Shown piece by piece: positions 11,301 to 21,835 of a stretch of DNA of 64,000 nt (positions are counted from its first letter, which is position 1; every line of letters begins with the position of its first letter). This DNA is from Syngnathus acus (taxonomy: Eukaryota > Chordata > Actinopteri > Syngnathiformes > Syngnathidae): contig NC_051093.1 of the NCBI RefSeq assembly GCF_901709675.1, positions 8,919,553 through 8,983,552 of the forward strand, in the 5' to 3' direction. Below the pieces are notes generated by a model. It was not told the DNA's origin and did no database searches. It was given only the letters and a program-made list of their open reading frames with translations. The translations under genes were made by a program, and so were the position numbers.

Positions 11301-12228
11301 TTCAGCAATAGTGACGGAGACTCTCCATGCTTTGCTTTTCAGCCACAGAACTGACGCCACCTGGCTTCATCTTACTCTGTAGCCCTGAACGTACAATATT
11401 TCTTTTTGTACGTCATATGAGGGCTGGTCATGAATCGACAACATTGTCACTGTGCGGTCCAGAGAAGCTCTAATCTCATTGCCGGCACATCTATTGAGTT
11501 AAGAGGGCCGGCTTCTGTTCTGCAAGATGTGTTCAGAATATAAATGCAAGTGTGGCTACCGCTTAGAGGTGTGATGTTAAATGAGTTATTCCGTCTCTTA
11601 CGCTAGTTTGAACAATTTATTGCACTGCAGAGCTGACTGAAAAAAAAATCTCCTGCATTCATATTGGAGTCCTTTTTTTTTTTGCTTCAATGTTGGTTTC
11701 GAAGGTGTTCTTCTGGTCTGCTTTTCTTTCCGTCATCCCCAGATGGTCCTTCTAATACCCAACCCTCCCCTTTCTGGCCTCCTCAAGTTACTATCTTGTG
11801 AGTGCAGACTGAGACTAGGATTGAAATGTCTCTGCTGTGATGCCTGAGGTGAAGGCTGATAAGTGTGTTTTGACTATTTGAATAGTGACAATGATCTTTT
11901 AAGTCTTAAAATGTTCTTGTCATGTTTTTTCGACCATGGTGATGGTTGCAGGCCTTCTGTCATGTGGTTTGTCTAGAACAGAACCCAATAACCTGCCATA
12001 GATGCAAATAGTTTGACGTGTCGAAGCAGGCGTAAAGCTTCTAAAACTGCTACTGAACTGCAGCTGTGACAGAAAAATGAACGAATGAAATGTGATCTCT
12101 CTGACACCGAGTGGTTCTTCAGGTATGAGGTAGCATTTGAGAGGCCAAACAGTGCATCAACTAAAAGGCAATATTTTCTGTTCTTACTCAGAGATTGAAT
12201 TATATTTTTTCTCTTGTCCTCCACTAAG
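8393..12228 (+). other. carhsp1 intron 1 (non-coding, with repeat debris)
   Basis: AT-rich intron with poly-T tracts (8662-8687, 10441-10462) and a repeat remnant at 10297-10465. No recognisable exon or RNA gene was seen on either strand. Confidence 0.5.
10297..10465. repeat. Remnant of a GATACC-rich dispersed fish repeat
   Basis: Repeated GATACCACT / CGATACCA words, beginning with GATGTTCGATACCAC, resemble widespread teleost interspersed elements built of GATACCGATACC motifs. The remnant ends in a poly-T run. A related remnant is at 15120-15240. No terminal repeats are preserved. Confidence 0.4.
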
Positions 12229-12263
12229 GGTATTGCAATCTCAACCCATTTTCGCCCACCACC

Positions 12264-13114
12264 ATGTCCACTCATAAACGAAAACCCCCGTTGAACTCTG
12301 GGGGATCATCAAAAGGTATAACAATGTGTCGAGAGTACTCAGAATTTCTTTTGAATAAATTTGCTATGATGTAACCTATTTTTTTCCCCTCATCCAATCA
12401 GAATCCCTGCAACCTCCGGTGTGCCAACACAGAGATCGCTCACCTTCACCCATACGGGGCTTCAATATTCCTAGCCCCTTGCCTACTCGCAGGAACAGGA
12501 CCTGCTCAGCGTGAGGACGCATACACACATGTTTAGTTTTATATGGATTATTTTCTTTGCCAGAATAAAATCCAAATAATATTCTTTCTACTTTTACTTT
12601 TGGCACCAGTGGTTTAAACTGTCTTGTCCTGACATAGTTTTTCCCCCCCTCTCCCTCCTTTCTATACAGAGCGGCTCGTGCATCAGAGGGTCCGGTGTTT
12701 TCTGGCGTGTGCAAAGGTTTTTCCCGCTCCAAAGGTCATGGCTTCATCATACCTGCCGATGGGGGCAACGAGATCTTTGTCCACATCTCAGAGTAAGATC
12801 ATGTTTGTTCCCCCGTTTTGATGCACTAGCAACAAAAAAATAAACGTCAATTTGTGATTCGTAGTGTCAGAAGCTGTGCTCTGATTAAGATCCATTATGT
12901 CAAACAATCTTATATATACAAACAATTTGATACATTGTGTGCCAATTTCAGCATTGAGGGTGAGTACGTGCCAGTGGAAGGCGACGAGGTGAGCTACAAA
13001 GTGTGCGCCCTCCCCCCAAAATGCGAGAAGGTCCAGGCGGTCGAGGTGACCATCACCCACCTTAAGCCAGGAACCAAACACGAGACCTGGACTGGAAATG
13101 TTGTCAGCAGCTGA
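12264..13114 (+). CDS. carhsp1: Calcium-regulated heat-stable protein 1 (cold-shock-domain protein)
   Basis: Four coding exons, 12264-12315, 12402-12510, 12670-12792 and 12952-13114, encode 148 aa (human 147). It is a small cytosolic RNA-binding phosphoprotein known to bind mRNA 3' UTRs, including that of TNF, and to be dephosphorylated by calcineurin. The N-terminal third is disordered and carries the phosphosite cluster [10 protein letters not shown] and [10 protein letters not shown]. The cold-shock domain spans about residues 62-130, with the RNP1-like KGHGFI (75-80) and RNP2-like IFVHIS (89-94). The C-terminus [19 protein letters not shown] matches the family. The start ATG has an ACC context just after the acceptor at 12227-12228. 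The N-terminal 20 residues differ from mammals, as is usual for this family. Confidence 0.94.
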
Positions 13115-13481
13115 ACGCTTGAATTACGCTGTATAGCAAGTACTGGATGATGGGCTTAAATAGCTAAAAGCACACATTTCGTGAAAAATACAAGGGAACC
13201 ATTGCTACTTTCTCACCGAAAGGTCTTCTTTTGCCTTCTGGCAAATTGATATCTATACTGTAATTTCAAACATTGATTTTGACAGGTATAACACAAAACT
13301 TATGATTTTTTGTGTCATACTTAAATTTTTGACACTGTGGAGGTTTCACTTAGTTTTTGTTTGTTTGTTTTTTTAAACCTGGTCAACACTGTGCCTACAT
13401 CTGCCATTGGAACTTCAACTTGTTCTTGTGCCTATGATACATTGCCTGTATTTGATCACATAGTTGGACATATTGAATGAA

Positions 13482-13487
13482 ATTAAA
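13482..13487 (+). terminator. carhsp1: Candidate poly(A) signal of carhsp1 (ATTAAA)
   Basis: ATTAAA lies about 370 bp after the carhsp1 stop and is followed by a GTTGTTAGC / TGTGTTTT-rich stretch typical of a cleavage region. Confidence 0.5.
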
Positions 13488-14149
13488 GAGTTGTTAGCAT
13501 CTAAATGTGTTTTGCCTATTTAATAATTCAAATCGGTCAGAATTCTGCTTTTACAACAACTAATATTTTTTTAGTCAACATTGTAAACGTGGATTTGCTG
13601 CCATCGTCTGTTCATATTTAGTTGGCACGATTACAGAGCAGTTTGCGTTCGCCTATGAAATATTTTATATACATATAAACCCCCTTTTTTTTAATTACGG
13701 TCATAACCACTTGACTTTTATGCCCTGCATTAACATGGTAATAATGTGTCAACTTGTTTGACTCCACTTTGGTGTTTTACGGTACCTATTATTGTGTCCG
13801 GATGCGCCCTCCAGTTGCAGGTTTTATTTTTATATTTCTGTCCACCAGAGGTCACCAAACCTCAGTAAACAAACGGATAGGTCATGTAGGGTTTTTCTAT
13901 TGACAATTTGCTCGACTTGAACACTGAATTGCATCCTTTCCAAAGTCCCAATTTAGTTTGAAGCAATTTTCACTGTTGACAAATGTTACTTGTAGTTGAC
14001 CAGAGGAGAAATAACCGCCCGCGGTGGTGAAGAGAGAAAGAGAAAAGTATGGTCTAGTGTCAAAGAATGGAATATTGTACTATATAATAAAGATGAGTGC
14101 GATGAGGAGAAGAGGAAAGGGCGAAGAGAGCGGGATGGAGGTAAACAGA

Positions 14150-14349
14150 TGATGGGAGGGGGAGGAAGAAGAAGGAGGAGGAGGAGGAGCAGCAGAAATC
14201 AGCCACTTGGTCTGTTTCGCCAGCAGGACGCAGCCAGCCAGCCAGCCAGCCAGCAGCGGCAGCAGCAGCAGAAGCAGCAGCAGCGCAGCGACGGCAACAG
14301 CAGCATAGGACAATGGACTGCTTTTTACCGAACAGAACCGGATATTAAG
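14150..14349 (+). promoter_or_regulatory. ppp1r9b: Probable promoter and non-coding first exon of ppp1r9b
   Basis: A purine-rich GGAGGA tract, CCAG repeats and CAG/CAA repeats sit in a locally GC-rich island, followed by a good donor (TTAAG|GTACGG, end 14349). The first coding exon has an acceptor at 21758-21759 upstream of the ATG, so a distant untranslated exon is needed and this is the best candidate. The surrounding open frames on both strands (14000-14400) are low-complexity and not believed to be coding. Confidence 0.45.
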
Positions 14350-15119
14350 GTACGGCTAACTAAGCAAGGCGTGTCAGATGCTTTTGGGTTCGTCGTTGTG
14401 TGATTTGCGCTTCTCAGCGAGGTAGGAAGGAAGGAAGGAAGCGACGCGGCTCCGCAGACACCCAGCGGGGCCTGGCTCTCCTAAGCCCGCCTCCAGGTCC
14501 TAAACCGGTGCCGGTGACACGTTATTACTCGGCGTGGATGTGGATCATGTCCACATAACGTGGAGCTGCTTTTTCTTCGCCACGCCGAGCTCTTTTTGTT
14601 GATCTTTGCATCCCATTGTGGGATGCCCTCTTCTTTATTTACTCCTCGACAGTGGCTGCATGAAACAATAAATGCGGCAGAGGCGCATTTTGACGGGGCA
14701 AAACCACAATGAAATGTGTTTTGGTGCACGATTGAGTGTTATTTGAAACGCGACGACGGAGTCGCTCTCAATAGCCGAGTGGTAGTCAAAACGTTTTAAA
14801 CAAACAAAAAATATCTGGAATGCATATTTCAATGGAAGTTCGCAGTAAGCGTAGTCCATGCCAACACAGCCAGACGCCAGCCAGTATAGTGTGTATGCCA
14901 GAGAGTGACGCTCTTTACACTGGGCCATCAGGCCTGAGAGTTTCTTCCACTTGTGCACGGATTGTGAATAGATGCAGGCATTGTGTTGCCATAATGTGTC
15001 CTCTGTGGAATACTGTGTGTGTGCTCGCGGCCATCGTCATGCCTGTACAGGCATATGAAAAAAAAAAAAAAAAGAGCATGCTGCACCACAGGCTGTCTGT
15101 CGCACATTGTTGTTGATCT

Positions 15120-15240
15120 TCACCAGAGGGTGGCCGATATTGTTATCGGCTTCCGTCGCGAGTATTGATAACTTGCTGGTATTAGCACCGATATCAATAC
15201 CTGGTATCAGTACTCACCCATCCGTACCACACTACAAGCT
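15120..15240. repeat. Second GATACC/CGATAT-type dispersed repeat remnant
   Basis: Words such as GGCCGATATTGTTATCGG, ACCGATATCAATACC and GGTATCAGTACTCACCCATC recall the same fish repeat class as at 10297. It is degenerate and its ends are not defined. Confidence 0.35.
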
Positions 15241-15717
15241 AAGTTAAAACCAGTGCTACTAATTACAACTGAATAAAATAAAAAGTATATATATATTTTT
15301 TAAATTTTGAATGCTAGAAGACATTCTTGCAGCCAACATTTTAAAAAATCCCTTAAATGACAGCTAACATAAAAAACGTCCATATTTTTTTTCTTTTTTA
15401 CAAAGTAAGGAGCAGAAAATACAGCTAATGATTTCAGTAAAAGTGAAAATCGTTCGAAAGTTTAAAAAGCCGAAGCATAGTTGCAAGTATTTGTGCTTTG
15501 TGACTTCCCACCACACAAAACAGCCAACTTGCACTTCAAGAATGAGACAATGCTACTTTCAGTGTCTCTGCCAAAACATTTACATCTCTAAGTGTGTCAT
15601 TTAGAAAAACATAGGCTTGGCCGCTAGTGTATTGACTATTTTTGAAGCCGTTCAAACTGGAAGCGCACCGTGCGGTAGGCCTCGCGTTTTGAAAAACAAC
15701 TGCACAAGGAACTCGTC

Positions 15718-16840
15718 TTGGCTCGTGAGTGAACGATTCGTTCAAAAGAAGGAATTTCTTCAGCGAACGAGAGTTTTTTTCAGTTCATATGACTTCAACC
15801 AGTAGGTGTCGGTAATGCGCATTGAAGCTGGTGCCACCTCGCCGTAAAACAAAACGAAGAAGAAAATGACGTACCTTCCCGTTCATGAATGAGTCGTGAG
15901 TTGCATTTCCCGTTCGCCAACCGAACGGAGCTGTGAGTAAACGAGTCAGTGAGTGCGGTGAGTGATTTGCATTTCCAGTTCATCGCGAGAACGGATCAGT
16001 GAGGGAAGGAATCCTGACTTTCCCGTTCGCGAACGAGTCGATGGGTGAAGTGCCTTCCTTCCCTCCGTGCATCAACGGATCAGTCAGTGAACGTGTTGCG
16101 TCTCCCTCCTGGCGTGAACTATGTAAGCCAGAATGTCGATTTACGATTTGCCAAGGAAAGAAATAACCACTCACTGAAACACCACTTCTTTTATGCGCGT
16201 TTTCTCCAAGCTAACGGCTAACTTTATTGCATGAAGGAATGCGCCGTTATGCAACAACGCTGCAACAATGCTTCTCTTTGGGTAATCTTGATTTTATAAC
16301 ACTTATAGTAGTTTTTAAAGAACGTGTATGCATATATACGCCTAAATATTGTTATCCGATTGCAATTTAACATTGGATTGTTGGTTTGAAATTTACTTTT
16401 AATATTATGATAATTTTTAAATAAACATTTATGTTAAAACTTGTGTGGTGTTTGTTTATTCCTTGTTTTTGTATTCGCCAATTAAAACATAAAAATCAGA
16501 GACATTTGGTTAACTGTTTTACATGACAATATGTGTTTTACATTGTTATGTGAGTTGGTGTCTCCCAAAATAACAAATGTCGGCATAACGGATTTTTTTC
16601 CAACCTTTTATTCAAACACAAACACATTCGGTATAATAACACCATCAACTACAATCCAACAAATACAAAATTAAAACATCATTGTCGGTATAACGTGTGT
16701 CGGCTTGCATAGCAGCAAAGCTGTCTGTCACTCACTCGTGAATCTTCGCGAACGAACCTGAAAATGGCGGTGTACCTAATAGAGTGTCCGAATGACGTCA
16801 CAGATCAAACAGCCAATCAGAAAGTGGGGGTGAGGGCGGG
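15718..16840 (+). repeat. Left inverted arm of the foldback element
   Basis: Pairs with 18252-19312 on the opposite strand. It carries TGACGTCA at its inner end followed by the 41-bp word that starts CAGATCAAACAGCCAATCAG, which recurs as a direct copy at 17262. Confidence 0.8.
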
Positions 16841-17302
16841 TGACGAGTGCCGTCACAGACAACAGGAGGTTATCTAAATAAATAAGAACGTGCAGCGAAC
16901 GATTCGGTGAACAATTCTTTTGAACAAATCTTTTGAGTGAACCGATTCTAACGATTCAGTTCACTTAACTGGAATGCACTTCACTGCTACAAAAGTGTGC
17001 AGACGGCTGTGGGGTTCCAGGTCGAAATAGCCGACTGGTTAGTGACACGGGTTATCGCTCGGTATGAACTTGGTTCGATCCCAGGTGTGAGCATATACTT
17101 AATAGTCCAATTCTTTTAGAATTGGAACCTCGCTTTGTATGCGTACACCTATGCAAACAAATGCAAGTATTTATGTGTAAATACATAAGGTGACCCCGCC
17201 CCCAAGTTGGCAGAGCAAACCAATGGATCACGCCCACTACCTAGGGGGCAGGGTGAAATCCAGATCAAACAGCCAATCAGAAAGTGGGGGTGAGGGCGGG
17301 TG
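16801..17302. repeat. 41-bp direct repeat flanking a 420-bp insert within the element
   Basis: The segment beginning CAGATCAAACAGCCAATCAG and ending GAGGGCGGGTG occurs at 16801-16841 and again, identical, at 17262-17302. The intervening DNA has no partner in the right arm, so this is a duplication or insertion specific to the left half. Confidence 0.75.
17022..17092 (+). repeat. tRNA-like SINE head
   Basis: TAGCCGACTGGTTAGTGACA resembles an A box and GGTTCGATCCC is an excellent B box, about 45 bp apart, as in tRNA-derived pol III promoters. The T-arm can pair (CTTGG / CCAGG), but a convincing acceptor stem and anticodon arm are missing, so this is a SINE or tRNA pseudogene rather than a working tRNA. 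Confidence 0.6.
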
Positions 17303-17337
17303 TGGCACTTTTCACTTAAACCAGGGGTGTCGCCCTC

Positions 17338-18235
17338 CAGTCCTCGAGGGGCCGCGTTCCAATATGTTTTCCAAGTTACCCTCGTTAAACACACCTGCGT
17401 GAAAAGTTTTAGCTCCTTTCGCGTTCTGCAGGAGCTAAAAGTTTTCACGCAGGTGCACTTAACGAGGGTAACTTGAAAAACATATTGGAACGCGGCTCCG
17501 AGGACCAGAGCTTGACACCTGTGACCTTTGATCATGATATTTCCCTAATAAAGTGGCCTGTTATTAGGTACACTTGAAAATGGCGGTGTACCTAATGGAG
17601 TGTCTGTGTGATTCCCTCGTTAAGTGCACCTGCGTGAAAACTTTTAGCTCCTGCGGAACGTGAAAGAAGCTAAAACTTTTCACGCAGGTGCACTTAACGA
17701 GGGTAACTTGAAAAACATATTGGAACGCGGCCCCGAGGACCAGAGCTTGACACCTGTGACCTTTGACCATGATATTTCCCTAATAAAGTGGCCTGTTATT
17801 AGTTACACTTGAAAATGGCGGTGTACCTAATGGAGTGTCCGTGTGATTCGCTCGTTAAGTGCACCTGCGTGAAAACTTTTAGCTCTTGCTGACCGTGAAA
17901 ATGACCAAAATCTTTTCACGCAGGTGCACTTAACGAGGGTAACTTGGAAAACATATTGGAACGCAGCCCTGAGGCCTAGAGCTTGACACCTGTGACCTTT
18001 GACCATGATATTTCCCTAATAAAGTGGCCTGTTATTAGTTACACTTGAAAATGGCGGTGTACCTAATGGAGTGTCCGTGTGATTCGCTCGTTAAGTGCAC
18101 CTGCGTGAAAACTTTTAGCTCCTGCAGAACGCGAAAGAAGCTAAAACTTTTCACGCAGGTGTGTTTAACGAGGGTCACTTGGAAAACATATTGGAACGCG
18201 GCCCCTCGAGGACTGGAGGTTGACACCCCTGGATT
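17338..18235. repeat. Tandem array of about 235-bp hairpin-forming units
   Basis: Units recur with the landmark GAAAATGGCGGTGTACCTAAT at about 17575, 17812 and 18047, and with CATGATATTTCCCTAATAAA near 17532, 17768 and 18005. Each unit contains an inverted repeat whose arms read CACCTGCGTGAAAACTTTTAG and its complement, separated by a short variable loop. The outer copies (17338-17415 and 18150-18235) are inverted relative to each other, so the array belongs to the overall palindrome. No coding potential. Confidence 0.78.
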
Positions 18236-18251
18236 AAGTGAAAAGTGCCTC

Positions 18252-19312
18252 ACCCGCCCTCACCCCCACTTTCTGATTGGCTGTTTGATTTGTGACGTCA
18301 TTCGGACACTATGAAAAATACAGTGTCCGCCTATGACGTCATTCGCCATTTTCAGGTTCGTTCGCGAAGATTCACGAGTGAGTGACAGACAGCGTTGCTG
18401 CTATGCCAGCCGACATTGATGTTTTAATTTTCTATTTGTTGGATTGTAGTTGATGGTGTTATTATACCGAATGTGTTTGTGTTTGAATAAAAGGTTGAAA
18501 AAAAAATCCTTTATGCCGACATTTGTTATTTTGGGAGACACCAACTCACATAACAATGTAAAACACATACACGACAATATGTCATATAAAGCAGTTAACC
18601 AAATGTCAGATTTTTTTTAATTGGCGAATATAAAAACAAGGAATAAAACACCAGACAAGTTTCATTATGAATGTTTATTAAATAATAATAATAATAGTAA
18701 AATTCAAACCAGCAATCTAATGTGAAATTGCAGTAGATATATTGGATAACATTATTTAGGCGTATATATATATGCATACACGTTATTTAAAAACTACTAT
18801 AAGTGTTGTAAAATCAAGATTACCCAAAGAGAAGCATAATCTCCGCGTTTTTGCATAACGGCGCATCCCTTCATGCAATAAAATTAGCCGTTAGCTTGGA
18901 GAAAACGTTCATAAAAGAAGTGGTGTTTCAGTGAGTGGTTCTTTCTTTCTGTCCTTGGCGAATCGTAATTCGACATTCTGGCTTACATAGTTCATGCCAG
19001 GAGGGAGACGCAACACGTTGACTGACTGATCCGTTGATGCACGGGGGGAAGGAAGGCAGTTCACGCACAGAACAGTTTAGTTGGCGAACCGGAAATGCAA
19101 TTAGCGACTCGTTCGTGAACGGGAAGTTACGTCAATTTCTTCTTCGTTCTGTTTTACGGCGAGGCGGCACCAGCTTCAATGCGCATTACCGACACCTACT
19201 GGTTGAAGTCATATGAACTGAAAAAAAGAACGAATCACTTTAGGAAGTGATTCGTTCACTCCCGTTCACTGAAGAAAGTCCTTCCTTTGATCGAATCGTT
19301 CACTCACGAGCC
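18252..19312 (-). repeat. Right inverted arm of the foldback element
   Basis: Reverse complement of the left arm with small indels. It includes an extra copy of GTGTCCG...TGACGTCATTCG around 18296-18350 that the left arm lacks. Confidence 0.8.
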
Positions 19313-20493
19313 AACACTATTTTGTACTTACCCAACGCGCGCGGAACACAATACTGAACGGATAAGCTATCTTAGTTCCTTGTTTGCTTTATGCTTTGGA
19401 TTTTATTATTATTGTTTGGGTGTTTTATACTTTATTAATTGTAAAATGCTATACATGTACCTTTTATTCAAATTTTTATTAATCATGTTTTGCTTTTAGT
19501 CAAATTAATAAATAAAAAAACATTGCTGAAGTAAAAACGTTAGTTTATCGGTCAAAATAAATAAAAATTCATTACTATGAAAACCCAAACAAAATGACCA
19601 AAAATTAATTCCATTTAATATTCGTGTCAATTCTAATTTTTTTGGGGTGCAGAGGAATCCAACTTTAAAGTTTTGTTTTTTGAACGGTGTGGGGAATTCA
19701 CTCATGATAGATTGAAATTATTATGGAGAAGTGGACTGGCACTTTCAGTACAAAATTGTGTAATAGAATGACATGTAGATGAATCATTGGTCCATATTTG
19801 TATTCTTAATAGCGCGACAAATACGTGAACTATACTGGACGGTTCTGTCTTGATGTCGACAGAAAGTGAGCTCAAAGTAAAAAGCGGTTGTTCTTGGACT
19901 GATGAATGACGCAGAAAATCTCGTCTTGGCTGACGCCAGCTCTTTCCTGTGTGTGCGGCTGTTCCACATTGGCCCAGTAAAGTTCACATGATCCCTGTAT
20001 GAGAAGCTACTGTTTTGCCAAGACATGATCACAAGATGTGCTTTGATTGCAACGTGTTTGTGGGAATATTTCTAGCCTCCAGGTTGTAAGCCTCCATGAG
20101 TTTGAATTTTGTCAGATCACTTTCAAAGTGATTTTTGTTTCCTTATCTAATATCAGCTTGCTGCAAACAATGGCGCACATTTCTTCACTTTGGCCTTGAC
20201 TCTCTTGACTGTGGCAAGTTTTAAATATCGGATTTTGCATATTTATTTCCCCAGATGTTAAGACACTGGAAATATCCGTATCGCTTTTCTATCAACTTTT
20301 TCACAATCCTTGGCATAATAAAGGACGAATTCAGTGTGCCTTTTTCGGAAAATGTCTCTAAGCTAGCCGCTGTGGATTGCGTAATGTTTAGCGCTAGCTA
20401 TCAGCATTAGCTTCTGTGAGGTTGGGGCATATTTTACGATGCATATTTGACAATGCATGGACCACACGCAAGTGTCTGACGTGTAGCGATTAG

Positions 20494-20604
20494 CTGGCAA
20501 CCCGTCCAGATTGTACCACACTTCTTGCACAGTCAGCTGGGCTTGGCTCCAGCTGACCCGTGACCCTAATAAGGACAAGCAGTACAGAAAATGGACGGAA
20601 GAAC
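20494..20604 (+). repeat. Degenerate tail of a dispersed teleost repeat
   Basis: The run CTGGCAACCCGTCCAG ... TTGGCTCCAGCTGACCCG ... GGACAAGCAGTACAGAAAATG matches the very common fish repeat that ends in a GATGGATGGA tail; here the tail is reduced to GGACGGAAGA. A more decayed relative is at 37279-37340. Confidence 0.6.
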
Positions 20605-21835
20605 TAGATGTAGACAATCAAGTGCGCTCTTTTTATTGTCCTCATAGGTGCACCCTTTTTTTTGTTTTGTTTTGCACGCTCATCTGAAAGTGGAAGTAAC
20701 TCCGCCTCTTTAAATTCCTGAGCTCTTCTCCTGGTTGTCATGGGAATGAAAGCAGTAGCCTACTACTTGGGGCTTCATGCTTATTTTCATGAAACAGGAT
20801 CACCCTCTCGAATCAGAATAAGTTCCAGGATTCCAAATAATGGAGTGTAACTTTTTTTTTGATGTGCCCAAAAGCCTGTCAAGACAACTGGGAAGTCGTT
20901 TAAATTGGGGGCAAAAATCACAATGTCTCCTTTAAAGGGAATGTTCTCCAGATGTAGAAAATGACTCAGTTAGGGTAAAAATAAAGATAATTACTACTGT
21001 GGGGAAAACATATGATCCCATGTTTTATGTCGTTTATGACCCAAGTATTTGCTGTATTTAATCACTGAATTTTAATCATTTCGGCTTTTGTTGTGGTATT
21101 GCCTGTCAGTCTTATTGGAAATAATCTTTCATGGTTTTTACATCAATTAAACCCTTAATTTTGAATGATAGTCTGTTGCCATATGGATTTTTTTATAGCT
21201 CAACCAATTGGAAACACAACTACTGAAGTTTTTTTTTCACTGTATGAATGCTTGCTGATTTTAGCTGTACAATCAAACCTAAAAAAATTCAAATGTTTAG
21301 AGGATACCTCTTCTATTCTTTTCACCCAATGTTGTTTTTCACCTAATCCTATGTTACACACTTTTAAATAAAGCCTTTATTTGCTTTGATGTTTCGATGA
21401 CATCATCAATTTATTACTTTTGACAGCGGTAGGATTTGTTCACGATTTGGTTGACATCATTTCTGAGTTAGTCGGCAAAATTTAAAGGGATAACATTGAG
21501 CAGCAATTTGCATTCTTATGAACAATCAAAATACTCAGTTAGTTTTAATTGTGTACAAAAACTGTAATGGGACCATCCAGGAAGAAAATCCTGATCATAA
21601 AAACCAAAGCCATTGAAAATATAACCTATTTAATGGTGGTGAAAAAAAAAATTAAAAACAATGAAATCTGCAATAATATAATGATGATAACACACATTTA
21701 TGGAATAGCTATCAACTAGCAGCTTAATTTCAAGTATATCTTCTGCTCTTGTCTCACAGCTCATGTTCTACAGACATGCTGCCACCGTCATCCCCATTAA
21801 CCTGCTGTTCACTGGGGGACATTTAATTCTCAAAC

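Larger units (their letters stand above)
15718..19312. mobile_element. Large foldback (palindromic) non-autonomous DNA element, about 3.6 kb
   Basis: The left arm (15718 to about 16840) and right arm (about 18252-19312) are reverse complements over roughly 1 kb with scattered differences. One 55-bp block is exact (15781-15835 against 19166-19220). The outer ends both read TTGGCTCGTGAGTGAACGATTCG going inward. Both arms share GAACGA/TCGTTC words, a TTTTACGGCGAGG block and a CAACCTTTTATTCAAACACA block. The core is an array of hairpin units plus a SINE-like piece (separate entries). No open frame resembles a transposase or integrase. No target-site duplication is seen at the assigned ends, so the termini may be slightly off or the insertion old. 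The superfamily is not recognised. Confidence 0.82.
14350..21759 (+). other. Inferred ppp1r9b intron 1, hosting a large palindromic element
   Basis: Holds no supported exon. Contents: a GATACC-type repeat remnant near 15120, the foldback element at 15718-19312, a dispersed repeat tail at 20494-20604, and AT-rich unique sequence from 19320 to 21760. Intron status depends on the 5' exon call. Confidence 0.45.

Noticed and set aside
14000-14403. 135-codon ORF with Arg/Gln-rich sequence
   Set aside because: Arises from GGA and CAG repeats in the likely ppp1r9b 5' region; a matching frame exists on the opposite strand.
17022-17092. Functional tRNA gene
   Set aside because: A and B boxes are present but no convincing acceptor stem or anticodon arm can be folded; it fits a SINE head better.
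17149-18314. Repeated ORFs within the foldback element (for example 128 and 89 codons) as possible transposon proteins
   Set aside because: They are the same hairpin unit read in several frames, with no conserved start or domain.
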